61,662 nucleotides of DNA from Paraphysomonas bandaiensis (Eukaryota > Chrysophyceae). Below the pieces are notes generated by a model that was not told the origin of the DNA, did not search any database, and was given only the letters and a program-made list of their open reading frames with translations. Positions 1 to 7,885 of this stretch are shown here, piece after piece; the first letter of the stretch is position 1, and every line of letters starts with the position of its first letter. The stretch is from positions 1-61,662 of the forward strand of contig CBFFRP010000121.1 of assembly GCA_965644295.1 (NCBI GenBank), in the 5' to 3' direction. The translations under genes and the position numbers were made by a program.

Positions 1-439
1 CTAAAATAGTGGGGTAATACTGGCTGTAATCATATCCAAAACATGGCCCTTGATATTGCTGACAGTACATTAAAGGTCCATTATTGCACTGTGACATATA
101 AAAGTGTTCTGCTTTTGTTACTTTACTAAATGTTATTTCCTTTACATTTTTAAACTTATTCTTTTTCATGCGTTTATATGTATTTCTCACTGCGTAAGAA
201 TGAGAAACATAATTAGAATAGTCTATAGTAAGAAAATTTTCAGGGTCCTTTAGTTCATCGCACCACTTTTTAAAATCCTCTGCGTATCTTTTTAAGTCTT
301 CATCAGTTGGTTCATATCCTTTCATTAATTCAAAGCTGTGATGTTCACTAGGATATTTATTTATGGTCTTAAATTCTTTAACGCTTGTGTCAAATATTCT
401 AAAACCGGAAAGCAAACGACAAAATAATATATAGCTCAT
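1..439 (-). CDS. Family-B DNA polymerase, N-terminal part (runs off window edge)
   Basis: An open frame starts at the ATG whose A is at 439 and stays open for 146 codons to the left edge, so the gene is partial. Near the edge it reads GYDYSQYYPTIL, which fits motif A of family-B polymerases (D-x2-S-L-Y-P in phi29-like and Polinton enzymes); the first D would be a metal-binding residue of the palm. Only about 135 residues precede motif A, and I see no Exo I-III motifs, whereas protein-primed PolBs usually carry a 3'-5' exonuclease there. The codons are very AT-rich, unlike the host genes. The ATG sits directly against the palindromic AT motif shared with the next two ORFs. It is probably the replicase of an integrated virus or linear plasmid-like element. 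The rest of the palm and thumb lies outside the window. Confidence 0.7.
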   Translation of the reverse strand, partial: MSYILFCRLLSGFRIFDTSVKEFKTINKYPSEHHSFELMKGYEPTDEDLKRYAEDFKKWCDELKDPENFLTIDYSNYVSHSYAVRNTYKRMKKNKFKNVKEITFSKVTKAEHFYMSQCNNGPLMYCQQYQGPCFGYDYSQYYPTIL

Positions 440-458
440 TAATATATACTATATATTA
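437..458 (-). promoter_or_regulatory. Start-linked palindromic AT motif, copy 1 (PolB)
   Basis: On the minus strand TAATATATAGTATATATTA runs directly into the ATG of the polymerase. The core is a near-perfect inverted repeat. Nearly the same motif lies in the same position before the 110-aa and 84-aa ORFs and is followed upstream by T/A tracts. This looks like a gene-specific promoter or transcription-start box of the element. Confidence 0.6.
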
Positions 459-529
459 TTTTTTAAATATTTAATTTTTTAATTTTTTAATTATTTATTT
501 TTCCATAAAAACAGGAGTTAACGTATGGA

Positions 530-862
530 TCATGTCGTAGACATGAACACCGTTATATCAATAAATTCAAACTTCTCAAATTTCTCAGTATTCTTGACTG
601 AGCTTTTATAATAGTCATCAAAATCCTGCACGTTCAGCTGGTAACTAGTATACCCTTTAAATGTAAAGTATCTATGACCATTTAACGCTCTAACCATTAT
701 ATTGGCATCTTCTGGTAAGTTTTCCTCAACCATATTATATAAAAAGTGCATATCAGGAACGTCTAATTCTTTACCTTTCTTTCTGTGTCTGAATCTGGTC
801 GTAATTTCAACTGAGTTTTTAAAGTCCTTCTCATCAATCTTATAAAACTTATATTTGTCCAT
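530..862 (-). CDS. Small AT-rich-element protein, 110 aa, unknown
   Basis: An intact 110-codon frame lies between the PolB start and the 84-aa ORF, on the same strand. It is charged and soluble-looking, with a conserved-looking core around MVRALNGHRYFTFKGY and no membrane segment or cysteine motif. I do not recognise the family. Its ATG is preceded, with no spacer, by the same palindromic AT motif as its neighbours, which supports it as a real expressed gene of the element and argues for this start. A replication-accessory or DNA-binding role would fit its position beside PolB and helicase, but this is inference. Confidence 0.55.
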   Translation of the reverse strand: MDKYKFYKIDEKDFKNSVEITTRFRHRKKGKELDVPDMHFLYNMVEENLPEDANIMVRALNGHRYFTFKGYTSYQLNVQDFDDYYKSSVKNTEKFEKFEFIDITVFMSTT

Positions 863-882
863 TAATATATACTATATATTAA
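860..882 (-). promoter_or_regulatory. Start-linked palindromic AT motif, copy 2
   Basis: Same sequence and same zero-base spacing to the ATG as copy 1, here for the 110-aa ORF. Conservation of both sequence and spacing in otherwise diverged AT-rich intergenic DNA argues for function. Confidence 0.6.
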
Positions 883-894
883 TTTTTTAAATAA

Positions 895-1149
895 TTAAAT
901 TTTTATTTTTTTAATATCATAATTATTTATATTATTAATATCATAAATTTTTATTCTGTTAATCAGTCGCTTTAATGATGGATGTAAGTATTTACATGTT
1001 GTACGTGACTCACATAAAGCGTTAAGTTTCCTAGCTTCTGAATATTGTATATCGTATTCCTGTGCTATTGCTTTATAGGATGTAAAGTGTTGTGATGTAA
1101 TCAGATTATTATTATTATCATATATTTCTACTATAAATTTATCTCTCAT
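895..1149 (-). CDS. Small AT-rich-element protein, 84 aa, unknown
   Basis: An 84-codon frame on the same strand as PolB. It begins with a strand-like segment (FIVEIYDNNNNLITSQHF) followed by helix-forming sequence (YKAIAQEYDIQYSEARKLNAL) resembling a small helix-turn-helix, and ends in a low-complexity Asn/Ile/Lys tail typical of AT-rich coding DNA. The ATG again abuts the shared AT motif. A small DNA-binding regulator is possible, but I cannot assign it to a family. Confidence 0.5.
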   Translation of the reverse strand: MRDKFIVEIYDNNNNLITSQHFTSYKAIAQEYDIQYSEARKLNALCESRTTCKYLHPSLKRLINRIKIYDINNINNYDIKKIKI

Positions 1150-1170
1150 TAATATATATTTATATATTAA
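1147..1170 (-). promoter_or_regulatory. Start-linked palindromic AT motif, copy 3
   Basis: A variant of the motif, slightly altered in the middle (TATATAAATATATAT core), directly before the ATG of the 84-aa ORF. Confidence 0.55.
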
Positions 1171-1197
1171 TTTTTTAAATAAATTATTTTTTATTTT

Positions 1198-2586
1198 TTA
1201 AATATTTATTCCGTAAGTTTTCATTATATCTTTCACTGTCTTCTGACTTACACGGGGTGTTTCATCTTCATCATCATCTTCATCTGTATCTTCATCTTCA
1301 TGTGTATCATCATCTGTATCTTCATCTGTTTTATCGCTGATCTGTGTTTATCATTTGATCTAAGCTTTTTAATAGCGCTTGTAATGGTATTTGTATTGCA
1401 ACGTTTTTTAATTGTATCTTTAATATTATATTCTACATCAGGGCCATCATCATATTCATCTAATTCATGAACCCAATGTAAAGATTCAGAAACTTTATTT
1501 AATTCGTCTAATGTAACATTGTACACATTACGCCTATCTTTATTCTTTTTGTGAATAAAATTTAATTCACTCATGACCTTATTAAAATCAATTGTATGTT
1601 TAACTGGTTTAATATTATTTTGAGTACAATACTGGATATAATGGTTAAATATTTCTTTAACAAGTATATTATTTATATCCAATCTCTTTAATACAAATTC
1701 ATCCTTTAAAAACATTTCAACGCTTCCCAATCTCTTTGCGTATGCGTCTAACTTGTTTTTTGTGATGGGAAAATTTTGACTATAAAATTTTTCTGTGTTG
1801 TATTCCATTAAATAACAGTAAAAAGCATGTCCTACCTCGTTATTAAAGCATAGATTACGTAGCCATCCAAAATATTTTAAGTCATTACGTTTTTTACAAC
1901 AAACATCACAAATAAAATACCTTCTTCCGCATTCCTCATTTAAACTATAATTTGCATTAATTAAATAATTATTAATATTTGCAGCCTGATATGTTGACTC
2001 ATGCTTTTGATTTATTATATAAACGTCGCTCGTCGTATATCGTTTTAATTTGGTATTGATTGCGTCCCAATCAGCCCTGCTTTGTTTTTCTAATTCTTCA
2101 AAATATACAAATAATTTACCTCCTAGATCTGAATTAAATTTAGATGTCAATACGTCCGCGCCAGCCTCTAAACACAGGTCACGGCCAAGTACGTAAGTAT
2201 TCATAAATAGGGATATGGTTGATTTACCTATGCCCTGAGGACCTTTTAAAAATATAATGGATTCATTTTTATTACCCTTTGTCATATTGTGCAAACCACT
2301 TTAATAAATATTCATATTGTGCCTGATCATTGGATGCCAATATTTCTTTAATATATGATAAAAACGCCTGTACACCTTCCTTACTCTCATCATCAAAATC
2401 TTCATATGGTTTATAGTCATGTGCAAACTGAGCGGCTAAATTTAGTTTCTTTTTATCAGGGAATATACCTTTACCAAGCTCATAAACTATTTCACGAAGG
2501 TTTTTAAATTCAGTGAAATAATATTTGCTATAACCGTTTATCCATTCTGTTAAAATACGTTTCTTTAATTTTTTTGTGTTCCACAC
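1198..2586 (-). pseudogene. SF3 (D5/virophage-type) helicase, frameshifted and 5'-truncated
   Basis: The main frame (1248-2294) carries a Walker A motif GPQGIGKST, an acidic Walker B-like stretch (LFVYFEELE) and a sensor Asn (NNYLINAN): the order and spacing of superfamily 3 helicases of DNA viruses, virophages and plasmids, which unwind DNA for replication. Two reading-frame breaks are visible. Near 2272-2294 the N-terminal frame (2272-2586, ending LLKWFAQYDKG) stops as the ATPase frame begins, one base out of register. Near 1330-1360 the frame slips again: the Met/Lys-rich listed tail is artefactual, and the other frame encodes a plausible Asp/Glu-rich tail ending YGINI with a stop at 1198-1200. 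At the 5' end the frame meets a TAG and then repeat X at about 2587, so the true start is lost. No primase motif is visible. It is likely dead unless the shifts are programmed or sequencing errors. Confidence 0.7.
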
Positions 2587-3370
2587 TGACTATGTTTGCG
2601 GCTCACGTTAGTTTCCCAGAGAGAATCTCTCCGGTACTTATACCCCAGAACACCACGAAAAGGTGCGAGTCCGACTTTGTTGAGGGCACCGCTCATAATA
2701 GATAGTGTGGAGCTCCCTTAATTACTAATTTAGTTAAATAACAGACTACGAATTGTATCTACTTCTCGCTCTCCACTGGCACATCAGGATCTACTTGTAG
2801 GGCTTCATGGAGGGCATAAGCACCCCACAGCATGTAATTGTCTCGTAGGTATAGCAATGATTCTAGACGACATGGACTCAGGCACTCAGGTGTCAATCAA
2901 CTCTGAACGTCTAAAGAGCCTCTCAATAACAACATTAGATTGTGCTTCGATAAAAGTCTTATTATTAGCAGTAGGATAAGTAGTTAGATGAAGAGTAGTC
3001 GGGTTAGATCGACCTCTACCAGTAACAACTAGCACAAATTTTCATATCCTACTATTTAACGCTACATAAGTTGCTTGTGCGTCGCCGCAAGCATCAAAGT
3101 ATAATCACTTCCGTTCTCGTGTGTGAAGGAGAAGCTCTCTGCGGACGTTAGTCTTTGAATTACAGAGGGATCAGTCAGGAGGTCGCCCCTTAGGATAGGG
3201 CTCCTCAGGATTTTTTGGAGGAGGATTCTGTATCAGTGAGTCAAGTGTTCTTAACCTGAGATACATGGACGAGAGGGTATGTTGGGGTTCCTGCGTGTCG
3301 TTGAATGACTTTAGCTGTGAGTTGGGCCTGGGACAGAGGAGTAGCTGATGGAGTCGGCATCGTGGCGTTT
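2587..3370 (-). repeat. Repeat X copy 1: decayed coding element
   Basis: Dispersed repeat shared with 23200-23577/37604-37655, 44765-45135 and 55473-55712. The minus strand contains broken but clearly protein-like stretches in shifting frames: MPTPSATPLSQAQLTAKVIQ (about 3345), ILRGDLLTDPSVIQRL (about 3190), FDACGDAQATYVALNSR (about 3070), QSNVVIERLFRRSELI (about 2910), ALHEALQVDPDVPVESEK (about 2800) and GYKYRRDSLWETNVSRKHSQ (about 2610). The DA-x-GDAQA segment faintly recalls retroelement RNase H, but I cannot name the family. The block at 2643-2647 (cccca) is the homologous empty site for the copia insertion in copy 2. Confidence 0.6.
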
Positions 3371-3719
3371 CTGCTGAGGCGGGGGGAGTGGAAGAGGAAT
3401 GAAGGCAATATCAGAGGGGCGCGTTACGTCTCCGCTTATTTACGCGTAGTAAGCGAAGAACCCATGACTTCCGCTGGGTGTTGCTCGATTTAAATAGTGT
3501 ATTGCTGTATTTTGGGCGCGAGCTGGGGGGAAAAGTGCCGACGCGGGCGGCTCCGCCATGCACTGCTTTGTAATTATGTTGCTTCGTGTGTGTCCACGTC
3601 GCTGACGCGGCCTAGAGAGGAGTCGCTGTTTTACAGCATTTAAGTAGAAATGGTAAAGAAACTATTCTATTTGTGGTATTAGGGTTAGAGACAACAAAAA
3701 ATATTAATTTATTATAATT
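3371..3719. other. Locally GC-rich stretch, no gene
   Basis: About 300 bases here are noticeably richer in G and C than their surroundings (for example cgggcggctccgcc near 3546). A 62-codon plus-strand frame (3305-3493) overlaps it and repeat X, but shows no family features. I see no RNA gene; it may be an untranslated end of repeat X. Confidence 0.3.
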
Positions 3720-3945
3720 TTAAGTCTCATAGGATGTAACAGAAGCGTATTTTTGCTTACCAGCAACCACGTTTTCTGCCCTCATACTACCACTGTCAAT
3801 CCATAGATCATCATGATGAGCGAAATAGGTGTACTTGCCAGCAGTCATTGCCGTACTTGTATAGCTACATAGTTTCCAGCCACTAGTGATTAAAATATAC
3901 AACTTAAGTACGATTATTAATATATTACATGATATAACTTTTTTT
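3720..3945 (-). other. Unassigned short coding-like ORF or gene fragment
   Basis: A minus-strand frame ending at a TAA (3720-3722) has a balanced, protein-like composition (KYTYFAHHDDLWIDSGSM) unlike the noise frames around it. An acceptor-like ACTAG and a donor-like GTAAGC flank the middle, so it may be an exon remnant. No start codon with support and no recognised family. Confidence 0.2.
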
Positions 3946-4019
3946 CACTGTATGAACAACACACCGTAAAAGTCCATGAATATTTATCACTTTCTCACAC
4001 ACATTGAACTGTAGTTCAC

Positions 4020-5434
4020 CCCATTACTATCACACAACTAATACATGTGATACACAACTGACTCTCGGTACAAGATGAGCCTCTTGCGTGCACTCGGATA
4101 TGATATGCCGGACGTGAGTATACGTTTCATGACTCTGGCAACATCAATTTCACAGAACGTGTTATTTTTGTGGCCTTTATCAGGTGGTCAACCTCCAACC
4201 ATTCACCCCCTGCAACCGCGTCTGCTATATGTATGTAAATACCTTTGTCTTTTTGTACGTCCATTGAGATTCATCAGGCGTATGACGCTCAGGGTGTGAG
4301 CGGACCCAATTAATGTTCCTCTTGGTGCACGTTTTGGTTGTCGCGATGCTCTCATAGAAGATTCCTTTAGCACGATGTCCAAAAGTGCGCGTCGTCGCTA
4401 GGAGTGTGCTTACCCAGTACCCAACAAGCAGACAGCCTTGCACTCTGTACTGATAGAAATGTGGGCAGGAGCACGTGAGGATAGTATGAGTGCTGTGACA
4501 ACTGAACGTGTATTGCAGCTCCTTTCAGCCTCTAGGCTTTGGGAAAAAGTATACTTTAAAGAATATTTTCTATAAGCAAAATATATATGCATATTTTTAA
4601 TGCTTTATTAGAGTTTTTGAATATTAGTACATTCTTATGTTGTTCCTCAGGAAACTATTTATAGCATTAAGTTTGCCGCTGATAATGAACAAAGTTACCA
4701 CAAAGTAGCAGTAGCGTTGCATGAACATTGTTTAGACTTCACTCAGTTCTATACATAGCACATATCAAGTACCAGTACATGTCATTAATGGGATGCCATT
4801 AATGGTAGTCCAGTTCTCGGCAATTATAAATTATAATGGCATTAATGAATGCTAGAATTGGACATTTCACTGAAGTTAGCTTTGCTCTACACGTAAACCT
4901 TAATCTTGCTATCTATGTTGAACACAATGCACTTTCAAGTAAGAAATTATAATTATTATTCAGAACACTTCACTACATATTCGTGTAACATCTGGTAAAA
5001 CATTTGTTCTCAGCTACATCTGTTTATCATATGTTCATCAGTCAGTTCTATATCTTGTATATAGTCACACATCAGTAACTGAATTTAATTCCTTTGTACC
5101 TATAATCACCCGTTAAACCTATGAGTTGACTTCACCTATTGCACACTATTAACTCACTTCAATTGCACAATATATATCACATCATATTGCAGAACTCAAC
5201 AATGAAAAATATCTCAGCTATTATAACGGCATTACCATTAATGGCCATTTAGCAATGCCATTACCATTAACGGCTACCAGACCCTGTTATATTGCTACAT
5301 CATTGCTGGGCCGGTTAGTGAAAGTATCGTTGGGAAGCTAGCTTACATTGCTTAATAACAAAAGCAAAAGTAAACAAATACTTATAGTACGACGTTGTAT
5401 AAATAACTGAGCAATGATTCAAAATGCATATATA
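4020..5434. other. Intergenic region with repeat Y copy 1
   Basis: Holds repeat Y (4858-5210) framed by short inverted taatggcattaatg-type blocks at 4780-4850 and 5220-5280, which could be ends of a non-autonomous DNA transposon. Several plus-strand segments near 4075-4410 have splice-like boundaries, but no convincing gene was assembled. Confidence 0.4.
4858..5210 (+). repeat. Repeat Y copy 1
   Basis: Shares long diverged stretches with the reverse complement of 15955-16260 (for example cacttcactacatatt, cacacatcagtaactga) and part of 55350-55470. It is non-coding, with no obvious target duplication. Confidence 0.6.
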
Positions 5435-7285
5435 CTACTCGGAATAATTTTTGCTATACCCTAGTCCACCTACTCCAGGATTCATAGCATTAGTAGGATC
5501 CATTTTCTTCCACCGCTCCTGTGTCTGTTGCGGCGCTGCGTACTCCGTGCCGTGTCCATGCTCAGCAGGAAGCATACCACCAACACTCTCAATCTCTTGT
5601 TTTATCTTGTCTTTGCACTCTGCTATGTTTGCCGAGGTACTAAAAGCAATATCTTCGTGAACAACGTTACATCCAAAATGAGCATATCGCATGCGTACAA
5701 GAGGCGCATTTCTTCCTGTAAGCCCCTGAAGAGGTGGACATGCTTCGTCGTTCTTGCGTAGCGCATAGTCGAGAGAGAGGCCTTGTGTACCTTCACCAAC
5801 ACACCACGTCCGAAACGCCGGTGCGGCAGCAAATCTAAAGTACGTCACCTTTCCGACTTCCTCGTCGCTACACATATATAACTTGGCCGTGGGATGGCGT
5901 TTACAAAATTCATTGAGTAGTTGCTCAGTCCTTTTCAGATTCCCTGTACCGAACTCTCCTAGATTTATGAGCAAATGGTGGTCGAACTGTTTACTAATTT
6001 CTCTAATTTTCGGCGGTAAAGAAGGCGGAAGGAGGTTATTTATGCAATACAGAAAATTGTCGGGTAAAGTATCGCAGAACGGTAGCGGCAGGCTTTCTAC
6101 CCAAATCTTTACGTTCCACAGCACCGATAAGCTTCCTCCTATTCCAAGCTTCTGAATAGCAAAGCAAAGGCCCCGCCCAGCTCGGTCCACCACATCCACT
6201 GTATCACGGTCCATATACTCACACGAGACCGGCAAATCTTCAGGACTAACCATGAGCACCAGCTTCTTAAGCGCTTGTGCTTGTTCCAAAGATTCACAGG
6301 CCACCCACAGTGTCCGTCGCTCCGTGGGCACAGGAAAAGTGTCATGTAGAGAGGCAAGAACCATTACCTTACCCTCACAACGACACGGGTCAATACCACG
6401 AAGATCAGCATTATACCTGGAAACGTCATCGTCTAGTTTACATACTTGGGAGGCGTACTGAGAGTCATGCGCCGAACCAAGAGAGTTGTGGTGCAATTCA
6501 GTTGAAGATACCTCACCAATGTTCAGTCTATGTAGTAATTCTTCCTCAGATTTCGCCTGTAAACCCAGCGTATTCACTATTTCTACAGTACCCTCTGAGG
6601 TAACGCGACACCATACAGCGCGCTCTGTATACGCAGGTCCTTTGCGAATCTGTGTTCCTCCTGACCCGAATGCTACTCCGGCAGCAACTGACGGGTTTAG
6701 GAATATAGACCCCAGGACCGAATGAGACTCTCTCCCCCGTGCTGCAGCAGCTTTAGATAAATCATATATTCCTGCTCCAGCAAGACAGAGCATCTGATCA
6801 CCCACTGGGTGAATAGAATCGATGCGAGACATATTCATCACAACGGTGGGACGGGCACATTCACTACGCGGTACAGATCCACCAGTGAGACCTGTATTCT
6901 TTCCTTGGGGAATAATAACCACATCAGCTTCCACACATGCACGTAGTGCATCCACTGCTTCTTTCAGACTCCCAGGACGACACACAGCCAGGGCATCACC
7001 CTTGCCTATCCGAGCCCCAGTAGTAAACATAGCTTGCTTATTATGCTGAGTAATAACATTGTTCTCACCCACAATACGTTTCAAAGTATCTGGTAACAAT
7101 GTTTGTGGGGCAGATAGAGATACACTAGAGTCGCAACATGCTTCACCGTCTATACATGACCTCGGCAACCCACTGGGTAACTCACGAGATGAACGACTCC
7201 GCTCTGTATTTACACCCCACGCATATCCCGCAGCAAGACATGATGTACCCAATAGAATATGCTTTCCTAGTCTAGAAGGAAACAT
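5435..7285 (-). CDS. dld: Quinone-type D-lactate dehydrogenase, Dld family
   Basis: A single intronless frame of 616 codons. It oxidises D-lactate to pyruvate with FAD, passing electrons to quinone at a membrane. The sequence follows E. coli-type Dld from end to end: an FAD-binding PCMH domain at about 85-300 (DALAVCRPGSLKEAVDALRA, then NTGLTGGSVP and FGSGGTQIRKGPAYTE) and the membrane-binding/cap Lact-deh-memb domain to the C-terminus (PAEHGHGTEYAAP, DPTNAMNPGVGG). The N-terminus adds about 55 residues with a hydrophobic segment (HILLGTSCLAAGYAWGV), likely a membrane anchor or targeting signal for the mitochondrial inner membrane. Lack of introns among intron-rich neighbours and the bacterial family type suggest horizontal acquisition. 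It is divergent from XRN1 (601 bases apart). Confidence 0.92.
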   Translation of the reverse strand: MFPSRLGKHILLGTSCLAAGYAWGVNTERSRSSRELPSGLPRSCIDGEACCDSSVSLSAPQTLLPDTLKRIVGENNVITQHNKQAMFTTGARIGKGDALAVCRPGSLKEAVDALRACVEADVVIIPQGKNTGLTGGSVPRSECARPTVVMNMSRIDSIHPVGDQMLCLAGAGIYDLSKAAAARGRESHSVLGSIFLNPSVAAGVAFGSGGTQIRKGPAYTERAVWCRVTSEGTVEIVNTLGLQAKSEEELLHRLNIGEVSSTELHHNSLGSAHDSQYASQVCKLDDDVSRYNADLRGIDPCRCEGKVMVLASLHDTFPVPTERRTLWVACESLEQAQALKKLVLMVSPEDLPVSCEYMDRDTVDVVDRAGRGLCFAIQKLGIGGSLSVLWNVKIWVESLPLPFCDTLPDNFLYCINNLLPPSLPPKIREISKQFDHHLLINLGEFGTGNLKRTEQLLNEFCKRHPTAKLYMCSDEEVGKVTYFRFAAAPAFRTWCVGEGTQGLSLDYALRKNDEACPPLQGLTGRNAPLVRMRYAHFGCNVVHEDIAFSTSANIAECKDKIKQEIESVGGMLPAEHGHGTEYAAPQQTQERWKKMDPTNAMNPGVGGLGYSKNYSE

Positions 7286-7885
7286 TGGTAAGTAAGGAAT
7301 GTGCTTACCGCGACATAGTCACCCAGTGTAATAATAAACTAGACCACTTGTAATATACATACATGTATATGACCCTATTCATGATGGATACTATGAAATA
7401 CCCTGCATATATATTATACAAACCGTATAAGGTCAGTATGGACGGTCATACAATGCAAACCGCACCCGCTCTCGTTCCGCTCGCGGAAGTTAAGTTGCAT
7501 CTGGCCCGGTTAGTAGTACGGTGGGTGACCACGTGCGAAGTCCGGGTACTGTCCGTTTTTGCTTGTATATAATATATATTTTTTTGCTCGTCGGTTGGTG
7601 GGTGTATGTCTGAAAGTATTGTGATTGGCTACCACGAAATTCGCAATAAACTTTGACTTCATTCCACATATACTCCAATGCTGCGTTAAATATATACCGT
7701 GAATATATGCATAGTGCATAGGCCATATACTGTATAATCACATACTCTCATAGTAACACTATACTTAACTATTACTCCCATATTACACAATATGTAAACA
7801 TTGATATCTATTATTCACTCAATTGAAGTGTATTTGAATTATTCTTCTACTTATCTTTGTATTGATTTGATCAGTAGCATATATA
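7286..7885. promoter_or_regulatory. Divergent promoter region, dld / XRN1
   Basis: 600 bases between two head-to-head starts. It contains an ATTGG (CCAAT-box type) at about 7624 and AT-rich TATA-like stretches (7568-7578, 7690-7710). No other gene is visible. Confidence 0.4.

Noticed and set aside
4075-4420. Possible small spliced plus-strand gene starting MSLLRALGYDMPD
   Set aside because: Donor and acceptor-like sites exist, and one frame (VPLGARFGCRDALI) looks protein-like, but no exon combination gives a convincing continuous protein and no family is recognised.
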